Shown in pieces: positions 16,790-26,205 of a DNA stretch of 45,797 nucleotides. Both the position numbers and the translations under genes were made by a program. The stretch's first letter is position 1; each line of letters opens with the position of its first letter. Source of the stretch: Pseudogemmobacter faecipullorum. GTDB lineage: Bacteria > Pseudomonadota > Alphaproteobacteria > Rhodobacterales > Rhodobacteraceae. The stretch covers positions 1 to 45,797 of the forward strand of contig NZ_JACDXX010000021.1 of NCBI RefSeq assembly GCF_020539525.1, written 5' to 3'. A model generated the notes under the pieces. That model made no database searches and was not told the DNA's origin. It was given only the letters and a program-made list of their open reading frames with translations.

Positions 16790-17134
16790 ATGAATATCGC
16801 AGAAGCCCCTTCGTCCCAAGAGTTGAACTTTCTCGCTGAAACCTTCCGCCTGCTGGGTGATCCCAGCAGGCTGAAGATTCTCCTGCACTGCGAAGACGGT
16901 CCGAAATCCGTGACCGATATTTCCGAGGCGCTGGAGCTTTCGCAGTCGCTCGTCAGCCATCACCTGCGTCTTCTTCGTGGCGCGCGCCTGGTGACCCGTG
17001 TTCGCCACTCGAAGCAAATGTTCTACGAGGTCACCGACAGGCATGTCGGTGACGTTCTGCTCGACATGCTCTCGCATGCGCGTGAGGAAAGGGAAGGCGA
17101 CCCAAAACGCGACATCATCGGTCCTCGTTCTTGA
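16790..17134 (+). CDS. ArsR/SmtB-family metal-responsive repressor
   Basis: A 114-residue winged-helix repressor: LAETFRLLGDPSRLKILL, then the recognition region LSQSLVSHHLRLLRGARLV. The last helix has DRH-x10-H-x2-E (in DRHVGDVLLDMLSHAREE), the alpha-5 site that binds Zn(II) in SmtB/CzrA. It lacks the alpha-3 Cys motif of ArsR and CadC. It should repress the CDF gene in front of it through the operator at 15660-15683, releasing when zinc binds. It converges on the copper ATPase gene, 24 bp away. Confidence 0.92.
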   Translation: MNIAEAPSSQELNFLAETFRLLGDPSRLKILLHCEDGPKSVTDISEALELSQSLVSHHLRLLRGARLVTRVRHSKQMFYEVTDRHVGDVLLDMLSHAREEREGDPKRDIIGPRS

Positions 17135-17158
17135 GCAGCCCTTCGCTGGCCTGTGACA

Positions 17159-19555
17159 CTAAATGTCGATCTTGGTAGTTCTCAATCGCAAAGCGTTGGC
17201 AATGACGCTGACCGAAGAGAGCGCCATGGCCAGTGCGGCAAGCGCCGGTGACAACAGCAGCCCCATCACGGGATACAGTAACCCGGCCGCCACCGGCACG
17301 CCTGCCGAGTTGTAGAAGAATGCGAAGAACAGGTTCTGCCGGATATTGCGCATTGTCGCTCCCGACAGGCGACGCGCCTTCACGATCCCCAATAGGTCAC
17401 CGCCTAGCAGCGTGACTCCCGCGGATTCCATGGCGACATCCGTTCCTCCGCCCATCGCTATGCCGACATCGGCAGCCGCAAGCGCTGGGGCGTCATTCAC
17501 CCCATCGCCCGCCATGGCGACGATACGGCCTTCCTTGCGAAGACGTGTAACAACCTCGCTCTTGCGTTCTGGAAGCACCTCGGCCTCCACATCGGCGATG
17601 CCCAGCTCTTTTGCCACCGCCTGAGCCGTGAGCTTATTGTCACCAGTCATCATGACCACGCGGATGCCGTCCTTTCGGAGGGCTTCCAGCGCTGCCGGCG
17701 TAGTGGATCGTATGGGATCGGCCACGCCGATGGCGCCGACGGGCCGGCCGTCGATGGCGACCAAGACGGCGGTGGCCCCGCGTGAGCGAATGACGTCCGC
17801 CTCGATCGCCGCTGCGCCCGGCTGAACGCCTTCCAGCTCCAAAAACTTGGCGCTACCGATCAGCACGCGCTGACCGGCGACGGTTCCCAAGACTCCCCGA
17901 CCGACAGGAGAGTCGACGTCCGAGGGTTCCGACAGTGCGAGCTGCTTCTCCACCGCGGCACGGACAATAGCCTGTGCAATCGGATGTTCGCTCGCACGTT
18001 CAAGGCTCGCCGCGGCTTGAAGAAGTTCCGTCTCGCTCCGCCCATCGACCGGAACGATGGCCGTGACGGCCGGTTTCCCCTCCGTAAGCGTGCCGGTCTT
18101 GTCGACCACGAGGGTATCGATCTTCTCCAGCCTTTCGAGCGCCTCGGCGTTCTTGATCAGCAATCCGAGATTGGCGCCTTTGCCGACGCCAACCATGATC
18201 GACATCGGCGTTGCAAGGCCAAGGGCGCATGGGCAGGCGATGATGAGAACAGAAACAGCCGCAATCAGGCCGTAACTCAACCGGGGTTCCGGGCCAAAAA
18301 GGGTCCAGGCCACAAAAGCGATCAAGGCGATAACGATGACCAGTGGAACGAACCAGCCGGACACCTGGTCTGCTAAGCGCTGGATCGGGGCGCGGGACCG
18401 CTGCGCCTGCGCCACCATCTGGACGATCTGCGAAAGCATGGTATCGCGACCAATGCGAGCCGCATCCATGACCAGAGCGCCAGATTGATTGATGGTCCCT
18501 GCGATGAGCTTTGCACCCGGCTCTTTCGTGACCGGCATCGATTCGCCGGTAATCATCGATTCATCGACGGCCGAACGCCCCTCCAGCACCGTCCCGTCCA
18601 CCGGAACTTTCTCGCCCATGCGAACACGAAGCTTGTCGCCGACGGCAATATGCTCGACCGCCACCTCCTCGTCGGTGCCATCTGGCCGGATACGTCGGGC
18701 TGTCTTCGGAGCCAGGTCAAGAAGCGCGCGTATCGCGCCCGAGGTCTGTTCGCGCGCGCGTAGCTCCAGCACTTGGCCGAGCAGCGCCAGCACCGTGATC
18801 ACCGCGGCCGCCTCGAAGTAAACCGCAACGGTGTCTCCCATCATCCGCGCCGTTTCCGGGAACAGGTCGGGGGCGAGCGTTGCCACCACGGAGTAAATCC
18901 AGGCAACGCCTACGCCCATCGCGATGAGCGTGAACATATTGAGCGATCGGTTCACCACGGACGCCCAGCCGCGCTGAAAGAACGGCCAGCCTGCCCACAG
19001 CACCACCGGCGTCGCCAGTATGAGTTGCAGCCAGTTGTTGATCTGGCCAGGAATGTAACGATGCAGGCCGAAAAGTTCGCTGCCCATCCCAAGGAAGACC
19101 ACCGGAACAGAAAGGGCGGCACCCACCCAGAACCGTCGAGTCATGTTGACCAGTTCCGCACTGGGTCCGGTTTCGGCCGTCGGCATTTCGGGTTCCAGCG
19201 CCATCCCGCAGATCGGGCATGATCCTGGACCGACCTGACGGATCTGGGGGTGCATCGGACAGGTAAAGATCGTGCCCTCCGGCACTACCGCTGCCTGGGT
19301 CGGTTCCGATGGTCCAACATATTTGCCCGGATCGGCCATGAACTTGGTCTGGCAGTTCTCGGAGCAGAAATAATACGTCGCGCCCTGGTATTGGGCTCGG
19401 TGCTTAGCCGTTGTGGGGTCCACGGACATCCCACAAACGGGGTCCTTCACAGTATCGCTTGCCTCCGCAGTCGCGGTGTGATGGCCCGATCCGCCACCGT
19501 GCCCCTTGTTATGGGCATGGGCGGCGCCTTGATGATGGTTATGGTCGTGAACCAT
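17159..19555 (-). CDS. Copper-transporting P1B-type ATPase with YHS domain
   Basis: A 798-residue P-type ATPase. The N-terminus has a His-rich tail, a YHS-type domain (DPVCGMSVDP, YYFCSENCQTKF) and a second metal-binding segment (FTCPMHPQI, GSCPICGMALEP) in place of HMA domains. [25 protein letters not shown] and MTGDN, GDGVNDAPAL are the core motifs. YN in FFYNSAGVPVAA and MALSSVSV near the end mark the Cu(I) subgroup. It is the last gene of a CsoR-led minus-strand operon (csoR, glutaredoxin-MauE, DUF305, ATPase) and differs in its sensor domain from the CopA at 23103-25832. Confidence 0.94.
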   Translation of the reverse strand: MVHDHNHHQGAAHAHNKGHGGGSGHHTATAEASDTVKDPVCGMSVDPTTAKHRAQYQGATYYFCSENCQTKFMADPGKYVGPSEPTQAAVVPEGTIFTCPMHPQIRQVGPGSCPICGMALEPEMPTAETGPSAELVNMTRRFWVGAALSVPVVFLGMGSELFGLHRYIPGQINNWLQLILATPVVLWAGWPFFQRGWASVVNRSLNMFTLIAMGVGVAWIYSVVATLAPDLFPETARMMGDTVAVYFEAAAVITVLALLGQVLELRAREQTSGAIRALLDLAPKTARRIRPDGTDEEVAVEHIAVGDKLRVRMGEKVPVDGTVLEGRSAVDESMITGESMPVTKEPGAKLIAGTINQSGALVMDAARIGRDTMLSQIVQMVAQAQRSRAPIQRLADQVSGWFVPLVIVIALIAFVAWTLFGPEPRLSYGLIAAVSVLIIACPCALGLATPMSIMVGVGKGANLGLLIKNAEALERLEKIDTLVVDKTGTLTEGKPAVTAIVPVDGRSETELLQAAASLERASEHPIAQAIVRAAVEKQLALSEPSDVDSPVGRGVLGTVAGQRVLIGSAKFLELEGVQPGAAAIEADVIRSRGATAVLVAIDGRPVGAIGVADPIRSTTPAALEALRKDGIRVVMMTGDNKLTAQAVAKELGIADVEAEVLPERKSEVVTRLRKEGRIVAMAGDGVNDAPALAAADVGIAMGGGTDVAMESAGVTLLGGDLLGIVKARRLSGATMRNIRQNLFFAFFYNSAGVPVAAGLLYPVMGLLLSPALAALAMALSSVSVIANALRLRTTKIDI

Positions 19556-19620
19556 AGTAAGCCTCCGCTTCCCTTATCTCCCCGCATGCAGGTTGCCACC
19601 GCATGCGAACCAAGCCCCGA

Positions 19621-20124
19621 CTAATCGTTCAGCCGGCCAGCAATCGCCTGCATTTGCTCGATCTCGCGACGCTGGGCGACCTCAATCTCTTCACACAACG
19701 CCAGAAGCTCGGCGTCCGACAGGTTGGCCTCTCTGCACATCAAGATGGCTCCCGAGTGATGCGGAATCATCGAGTCGATAAACTGGCGGTCATCGATCAT
19801 GGCTTGGGATCGAGTCGCCCAAAATGATCCCAGGGTAAGGACGACAAAAAGCACATAGAGGACAATATTCACGCTGCGGTTCGGAAACATGCCCGGCATC
19901 GTCGCCAGCATGAAGATGCCCATCGGCGCCCACATGGTTATCGCCATGTAAAGCATGTTCAGATTGTTCCGGAAGTCGCCCCAGCCGTCGATCATCGAAA
20001 ACATCACGACATACATCACGATGAGGCCGAGGATCATGTTGATCCAGAACATCAGATAGGGACGGCCATGGGAGCCGTGGCTATTCCCCGAATGCCCGCC
20101 ATGAGCCATGTGGTCGCTCGCCAT
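19621..20124 (-). CDS. Membrane-anchored DUF305 protein
   Basis: A 167-residue protein. After a His-rich start (MAHGGHSGNSHGSHG) it has about three membrane segments and then a DUF305-type C-terminal part with SMIPHHSGAILMC. DUF305 proteins (ferritin-like four-helix fold) recur beside copper-resistance genes; their function is not settled, but the His and Met residues suggest metal binding. It lies 65 bp before the copper ATPase and 21 bp after the glutaredoxin-MauE gene, so it belongs to the CsoR-led operon. Confidence 0.82.
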   Translation of the reverse strand: MASDHMAHGGHSGNSHGSHGRPYLMFWINMILGLIVMYVVMFSMIDGWGDFRNNLNMLYMAITMWAPMGIFMLATMPGMFPNRSVNIVLYVLFVVLTLGSFWATRSQAMIDDRQFIDSMIPHHSGAILMCREANLSDAELLALCEEIEVAQRREIEQMQAIAGRLND

Positions 20125-20145
20125 TTGATCGTCCTTTCGCGGTTG

Positions 20146-20907
20146 TCAGTGTCCAATGCCCATCGGCTTGAAGATCATCCAGACCGCCATGCCGATCATC
20201 ATGAGGTTCTCGGTGAGCGACACGAAGCCGAGCGGCACGTTGCTGTCGCCACCGACGCAGGCGCATTTCAGCTCGCGCCTGTCGATATAGACCGCCTTGA
20301 ACACCGAGACCGCGCCGATGCCGCCGATGAACAGCGCGACGGGGATCGACACCCACATCAGGGCACCGGAGATCATCAGGACGCCGGCGAGCGCCTCCGC
20401 GAAGGGATAGATGTAGGCATATCGGACCCATCGCTGCGCCAGAAGGTCGTAGTTCAGGAACATGGTCGCGAAGCCTTCCACGTCCTTCAGTTTCTGAAGG
20501 GCAAGAAGGCACATCGCGATGGCGATGAGCCATTCGGCGGCTTGGACCGTCGCGAGGTTCCCGAACGCCGCCCAACTCGCGGCCAAAGCCATTAGGGCAG
20601 CCATCGCGAACAGCGCGATCACCGGCTTGTAGGTAACGGCATCCTTGTCCTCGACCTTGCCGCCGAAGAACCGGACGAGATCATCGTAACCGCCGATCCG
20701 CTTGCCGCCTATGAAGGTCTGCGGCGTCGATTGAACATCATGCTTTGCCTTGAAGGCGTCCGTCTCCGCGCGGGTCGTCAGATGGTGATCGTCGACCTCG
20801 TAGCCTTCCCGCTTGAGCAGATCGAGCGCTTTCAACCCGTAGGGGCAGGTATGGTTTTCCATCACCATTCTATGAAGTTCGGCGCGTTTGGCTGCATGGG
20901 TCGCCAT
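20146..20907 (-). CDS. Glutaredoxin-MauE/DoxX fusion membrane protein
   Basis: A 253-residue fusion. The first 85 residues are a glutaredoxin (NHTCPYGLKALDLL, STPQTFIGGKRIGGYDDL) with CPYG, a single-Cys active site. About four membrane helices follow with MauE/DoxX features, and the C-terminal part has CACVGGDSNVPLGFVSLTEN. MauE-like proteins take part in disulfide transfer for periplasmic maturation; the fusion suggests thiol delivery across the membrane for copper handling. It lies 17 bp after csoR and 21 bp before the DUF305 gene. Confidence 0.85.
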   Translation of the reverse strand: MATHAAKRAELHRMVMENHTCPYGLKALDLLKREGYEVDDHHLTTRAETDAFKAKHDVQSTPQTFIGGKRIGGYDDLVRFFGGKVEDKDAVTYKPVIALFAMAALMALAASWAAFGNLATVQAAEWLIAIAMCLLALQKLKDVEGFATMFLNYDLLAQRWVRYAYIYPFAEALAGVLMISGALMWVSIPVALFIGGIGAVSVFKAVYIDRRELKCACVGGDSNVPLGFVSLTENLMMIGMAVWMIFKPMGIGH

Positions 20908-20924
20908 AGTCTGATCCCTTCGAT

Positions 20925-21200
20925 CTAAAGTTTCGCTTTCGCGAACACCTCCACCAGTTCATTGAACTTGGCGCGCTGATGGTCTGCATCGCCCGATGCG
21001 ATCGCCTCCTCGACGCAGCAGGCGGCATGCGATCGCAACACCTGGTTCTCCACCTTGGAGAGCGCGGCTTTAACCGCGTGGATCTGGTTGAGAATGTCGA
21101 TGCAGTATCGCTCGTCCTCGACCATCTGGCCGACACCGCGAACCTGCCCGGCGATCCGGTTGAGCGACGCGATGATCTGCTTGGAATTTTTGTTGCACAT
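20925..21200 (-). CDS. csoR: CsoR/FrmR-family copper-sensing repressor
   Basis: A 91-residue all-helical repressor. LNRIAGQVRGVGQMVEDERY is the family signature. Cys in ERYCIDIL, and His plus the second Cys in RSHAACCVEE (spacing H-x3-C), form the Cys-His-Cys Cu(I) site of CsoR. I placed the start at 21200; an upstream extension to 21317 would cross the operator. It is the first gene of the operon with glutaredoxin-MauE, DUF305 and the copper ATPase, and diverges from the MFS gene. Confidence 0.9.
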   Translation of the reverse strand: MCNKNSKQIIASLNRIAGQVRGVGQMVEDERYCIDILNQIHAVKAALSKVENQVLRSHAACCVEEAIASGDADHQRAKFNELVEVFAKAKL

Positions 21201-21205
21201 CCAGC

Positions 21206-21228
21206 TACCCCTACCCGGTATGGGTATA
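21206..21228. promoter_or_regulatory. CsoR-type operator
   Basis: TACCC-GGTAT-GGGTA (21212-21226) is an inverted repeat of the TACCC-N5-GGGTA type, with a further TACCC at 21206-21210. It sits 6 bp before the csoR start in the region shared with the divergent MFS gene, so CsoR may control both. Confidence 0.75.
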
Positions 21229-21316
21229 TATACGTTAGAGCAAAAGTTTGGTTCCCGCAAAACCCAAGAGTTTTGCCGGCATGTCAACGTCGAAGCAAAT
21301 AATCGTGGGAGGTCCA

Positions 21317-22501
21317 ATGGACGATACGGTAACTGTCCGGCGCAACATCACCGTCCTTACTGCCGCGCAGGCGCTCGGAGGATCGAGCGCGCCGATCGTC
21401 ATGTCGCTCGGCGGCCTGGTCGGCCAGCAGCTTGCCGACAACCCCGCATGGGTGACGCTGCCGGTCAGTCTCTTCGGTCTCGGCCTCGCAATCGGCACGC
21501 TGCCCGCCGCCTTCGTCATGCGCGCCTGGGGGCGCCGTGGCGGTTATCTGTTCGGCGCGTTGTTCGGCCTCGCAGCGGGACTCATCGCGGCGTTTGGCAT
21601 CTTCGTATCGTCGTTCCTACTGTTCTGCGTCGGCTGCTTTACCGCCGGTCTCTACGGTTCCTACGTCCAAAGCTATCGCTTCGCTGCCGCCGATGCTGCC
21701 GAAGGCGCTTTGAAGGCACGAGCAATCTCCTGGGTGATGGTCGGTGGGCTGATCGCGGCTGTAATCGGTCCGCAGCTCGTCATCTGGACACGCGATTCCT
21801 TCCCCGGCACCCCCTATGTCGGCAGCTTCCTCAGCCAGGCGGCGCTTCCGTTGTTGTCGATCCCGATTCTGTTGATGCTGCGCACGCCGCAATCCGCTTC
21901 GCAATCCGCGTCGGAAAGCTCCGGCCGTTCCCTGATCCAGATCCTGATGATGCCCCGCTACATGCTTGCCGTCGCGGCCGGCGTCGTCTCCTACGGCCTC
22001 ATGGCTTTCGTCATGACGGCCGCACCGATCGCGATGGTCAATACCGGCCATTCGGTCGACAGCGCAGCACTCGGAATCCAGTGGCATCTACTGGCGATGT
22101 TCGCGCCGAGCTTCGTCACCGGCCGCCTCATGACACGCTTCGGCAAGGAGCGTGTGACGGCGGCGGGGATGCTGCTCATCGCCGTCTCGGCCATCGTCGC
22201 GCTGGCCGGGCTTGAGCTAATCAATTTCTGGGGGTCTCTGGCCATCATGGGCATCGGCTGGAATTTCAGCTTCATCGGAGCGACGGCGATGGTCACAGAC
22301 TGCCATACGCCGGGCGAGCGCGCCAAGGCGCAGGGCGCAAACGACTTCATGGTCTTCGGCACGACCGCCGCCGTCTCGTTTCTGGCAGGCAGCGTCCTGC
22401 ACAACTCGGGCTGGGCGGCAATCAACTGGCTATTGTTTCCGCCGGTCGCCTTGATCCTCGTGCCGTTGCTCTGGCAAGCGGCACGCAAACCGCAAGCCTG
22501 A
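21317..22501 (+). CDS. Major facilitator superfamily transporter
   Basis: A 394-residue protein with about 12 membrane helices in two halves (PVSLFGLGLAIGTLPAAFVM; SYGLMAFVMTAAPIAMV). RAWGRRGGY between TM2 and TM3 is the MFS loop motif. The start at 21317 has GGGAGG 8 bp before it. It diverges from csoR across a CsoR box, so copper control is likely. Substrate is unknown; its place suggests export of a metal or a metal-stress metabolite. A strong hairpin follows. Confidence 0.85.
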   Translation: MDDTVTVRRNITVLTAAQALGGSSAPIVMSLGGLVGQQLADNPAWVTLPVSLFGLGLAIGTLPAAFVMRAWGRRGGYLFGALFGLAAGLIAAFGIFVSSFLLFCVGCFTAGLYGSYVQSYRFAAADAAEGALKARAISWVMVGGLIAAVIGPQLVIWTRDSFPGTPYVGSFLSQAALPLLSIPILLMLRTPQSASQSASESSGRSLIQILMMPRYMLAVAAGVVSYGLMAFVMTAAPIAMVNTGHSVDSAALGIQWHLLAMFAPSFVTGRLMTRFGKERVTAAGMLLIAVSAIVALAGLELINFWGSLAIMGIGWNFSFIGATAMVTDCHTPGERAKAQGANDFMVFGTTAAVSFLAGSVLHNSGWAAINWLLFPPVALILVPLLWQAARKPQA

Positions 22502-22509
22502 AACGCAAT

Positions 22510-22532
22510 GTCCCCGCCATTTTGGCGGGGAC
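22510..22532 (+). terminator. Hairpin after the MFS gene
   Basis: GTCCCCGCCA and TGGCGGGGAC form a perfect 10-bp stem with loop TTT, 9 bp after the stop codon. No long T run follows, so termination may be incomplete; it could serve the convergent cueR as well. Confidence 0.6.
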
Positions 22533-22591
22533 GCACCGGGTCAGGTCCTCGCTCTGCGCCCTCGCAGCCGAAAGGCTGCTTGGGCATGCGG

Positions 22592-23041
22592 TTATTGCAG
22601 CGAGCGATTGACCGCGCCGGACCGAGGCCGGATCGAAAGATCTTCATCGTCCTGATCGGTCTCAAGGCGCTGTAGGATCGGGCAATGCGGCCGATGATCC
22701 CCTTGGCAGGCGTTCACCAGCATGGTGAGCGTGTGGGCCATGTCCTGCATATCCGCGATCTTCCTCTCCAGCGCGTCGATATGGCCCTGCGCCAAGCGCT
22801 TCACTTCTGCGCTCTGTCGCGTCTCGTCGCGCCAGAGGTTGAGCAGGTCGCCGATCTCGGCCACCGAAAAACCGAGGTCGCGCGCGCGGCGGATGAAGCG
22901 CAGCATGTGGACATCGGTAGCCGAATAATCGCGGTAGCCGGAGTCCTTCCGATCAGCAGCCGGGATGAGACCTGTCTGCTCGTAGTAGCGGATCATCTTG
23001 GCCGAAACGCCCGATGCCTTTGCTGCCTGTCCGATGTTCAT
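22592..23041 (-). CDS. cueR: CueR/HmrR, MerR-family Cu(I)-responsive activator
   Basis: A 149-residue MerR-family protein: MNIGQAAKASGVSAKMIRYY is the DNA-binding head, and CQGDHRPHCPIL is the metal loop with two Cys spaced as in CueR (C-x7-C). It should activate promoters with 19-bp spacers, such as those at 15162, 25881 and 25930. I chose the ATG at 23041 because the family starts there. It lies 61 bp downstream of copA on the same strand, separated by a hairpin. Confidence 0.92.
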   Translation of the reverse strand: MNIGQAAKASGVSAKMIRYYEQTGLIPAADRKDSGYRDYSATDVHMLRFIRRARDLGFSVAEIGDLLNLWRDETRQSAEVKRLAQGHIDALERKIADMQDMAHTLTMLVNACQGDHRPHCPILQRLETDQDDEDLSIRPRSGAVNRSLQ

Positions 23042-23062
23042 GAACAATCTCCCATATGTAAG

Positions 23063-23094
23063 GACAGCCGACCCTAAATATAGGATCGGCTGTC
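23063..23094 (-). terminator. Hairpin between copA and cueR
   Basis: GACAGCCGATCCTA and TAGGGTCGGCTGTC pair along 14 positions with one G-U pair and a short loop TATT. No T run follows, so it may reduce rather than stop transcription into cueR, or stabilise the copA message. Confidence 0.5.
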
Positions 23095-23102
23095 TGGTTT
23101 CA

Positions 23103-25832
23103 TCAGCCCTGGACCTTGAAGGTCTTGAGCCGGAGCGCATTGCCGAGGACGAAGACGCTCGACAGGGCCATGGCGCCGGCGGCAAAGACCGGCGACAAGA
23201 GGATGCCGTAGGCCGGATAGAGCGCACCCGCGGCGACCGGGATCAGGGCCGTGTTGTAGGCGAAGGCCCAGAACAGGTTCTGCCGGATATTGCCGATCGT
23301 CGCCTTGGACAGCGCGATGGCGTTCGGCACCCCGGTCAGGCTGCCCGACATCAGCACCACGTCCGCCGCCTCGATGGCGATGTCCGTGCCCGTGCCGATG
23401 GCGAGACCCACATCCGCCTCGGCCAGCGCCGGAGCGTCGTTGATGCCGTCGCCGACGAAGGCGACCTTGCCATGCTCGGCCTTGAGCCGGCGGATCGAGT
23501 CGACCTTGCCGTCCGGCAGCACCTCCGCCACCACCTCGTCGATGCCCAGGCGAGCCGCGATGGCCTTGGCCGTGCGCTTGTTGTCGCCGGTGATCATCGC
23601 GACCTTCAGGCCGAGGTCGTGCAGCGCCTTGATCGCCGCCGGCGTCGTCTCCTTGATCGGGTCGGCCACGGCGATGATCGTCGCCAGCTTGCCGTCGATC
23701 GCCGCATAGAGCGGCGACTTGCCCTCGTTGCCCAGACGTTCGGCAACCTGGGCGAAGCCCGCCACGTCATGGCCAAGCTCGACCATGTAGCGATCCGCGC
23801 CGATCTCGATGCGCTTGCCGTCGACCACGGCCTTCACGCCGAAGCCGGTCACCGACTCGAAGTCCGACACGGCGGGCAGTGCAATGCCTTCCGCCTCGGC
23901 CGCATCCACGATGGCGCGGGCAATCGGGTGTTCCGACTTGGCTTCGACGGCTGCGACCAGGCCCAGCACCGTCGTCCGGTCGAAGCCGGCGGCCAGTTCG
24001 AGGTCGGTCAGCGCCGGCTTGCCTTCGGTCAGCGTGCCGGTCTTGTCGACGGCCACCACCTTGGCATCCTTCAGCAGTTGCAACGCTTCACCCTTGCGGA
24101 ACAGCACGCCCAGCTCCGCGCCCCGGCCGGTGCCGACCATGATCGAGGTCGGCGTTGCCAGACCCATGGCGCAGGGGCAGGCGATGATCAGCACGGCGAC
24201 GGCATTGACCAGCGCGAAGGTCAACGCAGGCGACGGGCCGAAATAGAGCCATGCAGCGAAGGTGAGGGCGGCGACGGCGAAGACCGCCGGCACGAAATAC
24301 ATCGTCACCTTGTCGACCAGCGCCTGGATCGGCAGCTTCGACCCTTGTGCTTCCTCGACCATGCGGATGATCTGCGACAGCACCGTGTTGCCGCCGACCG
24401 CCGTGGCCCGGATCGCGAAGGCGCCCTTCTGGTTCACGGTTCCGGCCACGACCTCGCTGCCGCTCGTCTTGGACACCGGGATCGGTTCGCCGGTGATCAT
24501 CGACTCGTCGACATAGCTTTCGCCCTCGATGACTTCACCATCGACCGGGATACGGTCGCCGGGGCGGACCTCCACGATGTCGCCGGACAGCACCGAATCG
24601 ATCGGCAGATCGACCGTCTTGCCGTCGCGGCGGACACGCGCGGTCTTGGCCTGAAGTCCGACCAGCCGCTTGATCGCTTCCGAAGTGCGCCCCTTGGCGC
24701 GGGCCTCGAGCAACCGGCCGAGCAGGATCAGGGTGACGATAACCGCGGCGGCTTCATAATAGACGTTCACCGTCCCAGCGGGCAGGAAGCCCGGCGCGAA
24801 GGTCGCCACCAGCGAATAGAGGTAGGCGGCCAGCGAGCCGACGGCGACCAGCGAGTTCATGTCGGGAGCCAGCCGCCAGAGCGCCGGGAGGCCCTTGTCG
24901 TAGAAGCGGATGCCGGGCACGAACAGCACCAGCGTCGTCAGCACGAACTGAAGATACCAACTGTTCTGCATGCCGATGGTCGCGGCGATCATGTCGTGCG
25001 CGCCCGGAATGAGGTGCGACCCCATCTCCAGGATGAAGACCGGCGCGGTCAGAACCGCCGCGATGGTGAAATCGCGGGTCAGCTCACGGCGTTCGGCTTC
25101 CTTCTTCTCGGCGCGGTCATCGACCTCGGCCTGGCCCGCCCCGGTCGCCGCCGCGATCACCTTGGCCTCGTAGCCCGCGTTCGCGATTGCCGCGACGATG
25201 GCCGCAGCATCGGCGGTTCCCTGGACGGTGGCCTTCTCGGTGGCGAGGTTGACGACGGCGTTGGTGACGCCCGGCACGGCCTTGAGCGCCTTTTCGACAC
25301 GTCCCACGCAGGAGGCGCAGGTCATGCCCTCGATCGCGACCTCAAGCGAAGCCGCCGCCGGCGCGGTGAAACTTGCCGAAACCGCGTAGCCTGCGTCCTC
25401 CACGGCCTTCACGACGACCGCTCGGTCCACCGGGCCGCTCGTCGTGATGCTGGCTTTCTCGGTAGCGAGGTTGACCACGGCATTGGCAACGCCGGGGATG
25501 GCCTTGAGGGCCTTTTCCACCCGCCCCACACAAGAAGCGCAGGTCATGCCTTCGATCGGCACTTCAAGGAGGGCAGCTTTCGGCGCACTGAAGCTGGCCG
25601 GCACTTCATAGCCAGCATTTTCGACCGCCTTGACGAGCGCTATGCGATCAACCGTGTCGTTCGTCGTGATGCTGGCCTTCTCGGTCGCCAGATTGACGAC
25701 CGCGTTGGCGACGCCGGGGACGGCCTTCAGGGCTCTCTCGACACGGCCGACGCAGGATGCGCAGGTCATGCCCTCGATAGGCAGGGAAATTGCTGCATTC
25801 ATCTTGTCCGCAGCTCGAACAGGGGCATCCAT
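23103..25832 (-). CDS. copA: CopA, Cu(I)-exporting P1B-type ATPase with three HMA domains
   Basis: A 909-residue copper ATPase. Three near-identical HMA domains, each with [13 protein letters not shown], occupy about residues 15-80, 90-155 and 165-230. The core shows [35 protein letters not shown] (HP motif), MITGDN and [10 protein letters not shown]. The pairs AYNTALIP and MALSSVFV mark the Cu(I) subgroup. It exports Cu(I) from the cytoplasm. A CueR-type promoter precedes it, and cueR follows. Two HMA domains are usual in Gram-negative CopA, so three suggests a tandem duplication. A long open frame on the other strand is a shadow. Confidence 0.96.
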   Translation of the reverse strand: MDAPVRAADKMNAAISLPIEGMTCASCVGRVERALKAVPGVANAVVNLATEKASITTNDTVDRIALVKAVENAGYEVPASFSAPKAALLEVPIEGMTCASCVGRVEKALKAIPGVANAVVNLATEKASITTSGPVDRAVVVKAVEDAGYAVSASFTAPAAASLEVAIEGMTCASCVGRVEKALKAVPGVTNAVVNLATEKATVQGTADAAAIVAAIANAGYEAKVIAAATGAGQAEVDDRAEKKEAERRELTRDFTIAAVLTAPVFILEMGSHLIPGAHDMIAATIGMQNSWYLQFVLTTLVLFVPGIRFYDKGLPALWRLAPDMNSLVAVGSLAAYLYSLVATFAPGFLPAGTVNVYYEAAAVIVTLILLGRLLEARAKGRTSEAIKRLVGLQAKTARVRRDGKTVDLPIDSVLSGDIVEVRPGDRIPVDGEVIEGESYVDESMITGEPIPVSKTSGSEVVAGTVNQKGAFAIRATAVGGNTVLSQIIRMVEEAQGSKLPIQALVDKVTMYFVPAVFAVAALTFAAWLYFGPSPALTFALVNAVAVLIIACPCAMGLATPTSIMVGTGRGAELGVLFRKGEALQLLKDAKVVAVDKTGTLTEGKPALTDLELAAGFDRTTVLGLVAAVEAKSEHPIARAIVDAAEAEGIALPAVSDFESVTGFGVKAVVDGKRIEIGADRYMVELGHDVAGFAQVAERLGNEGKSPLYAAIDGKLATIIAVADPIKETTPAAIKALHDLGLKVAMITGDNKRTAKAIAARLGIDEVVAEVLPDGKVDSIRRLKAEHGKVAFVGDGINDAPALAEADVGLAIGTGTDIAIEAADVVLMSGSLTGVPNAIALSKATIGNIRQNLFWAFAYNTALIPVAAGALYPAYGILLSPVFAAGAMALSSVFVLGNALRLKTFKVQG

Positions 25833-25880
25833 TGCCGCCTCCTTTCTAAGTCAGAATTCGAGTTCGGACACTGATATGCT

Positions 25881-25903
25881 CCTTCCAACGATGGGAAGGT
25901 CAA
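25881..25903 (-). promoter_or_regulatory. CueR-type promoter of copA
   Basis: On the minus strand TTGACC (25903-25898) is followed by the dyad CCTTCCCATCGTTGGAAGG and, after 19 bp, CATATC. It is the promoter for copA and cueR and stands back to back with the copZ promoter at 25930. Confidence 0.82.
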
Positions 25904-25929
25904 GGGTAAAAATTCCTTTTCGTTTCCTC

Positions 25930-25952
25930 TTGACCTTACCATCGTTGGAAAC
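25930..25952 (+). promoter_or_regulatory. CueR-type promoter of the second copZ
   Basis: TTGACC (25930-25935) with the dyad CCTTACCATCGTTGGAAACC and a 19-bp spacer before CAACTT. Together with the box at 25881 it forms a divergent pair, so copA and copZ should be induced together. Confidence 0.8.
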
Positions 25953-25996
25953 CCCAACTTGAGGACCATGAGAACCGAACCCAAAGGAGAAAGCTC

Positions 25997-26191
25997 ATGG
26001 AACTCAAGATCGAAGGCATGACCTGCGGCGGTTGCGCCAAGTCCGTCACCAAGGCGATCCAGTCGGTCGATCCGACCGCCAAGATCGATACCAACCCCGC
26101 CCAGCGGATGGTCAAGGTCGAGACGACCGCAACCCCGGCAGCCCTTCGGCAGGTTCTCGAAGAGGCTGGCTATCCGGCGACCGTGAAGTGA
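25997..26191 (+). CDS. copZ: Copper chaperone, CopZ-like HMA domain (second copy)
   Basis: A 64-residue HMA domain: [20 protein letters not shown] with the Cys-Gly-Gly-Cys site, ending [17 protein letters not shown] precedes the start. It is a paralogue of the protein at 15221-15430. It leads a plus-strand group with a DUF305 gene 14 bp after its stop. Confidence 0.9.
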   Translation: MELKIEGMTCGGCAKSVTKAIQSVDPTAKIDTNPAQRMVKVETTATPAALRQVLEEAGYPATVK

Positions 26192-26205
26192 ACAGGAGCA
26201 AGATC

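Noticed and set aside
22998-25874. Open frame of 958 codons antisense to copA
   Set aside because: It mirrors a GC-rich P-type ATPase gene, is full of His, Arg and Asp runs, and has no recognisable domain. It is a codon-bias shadow of copA.
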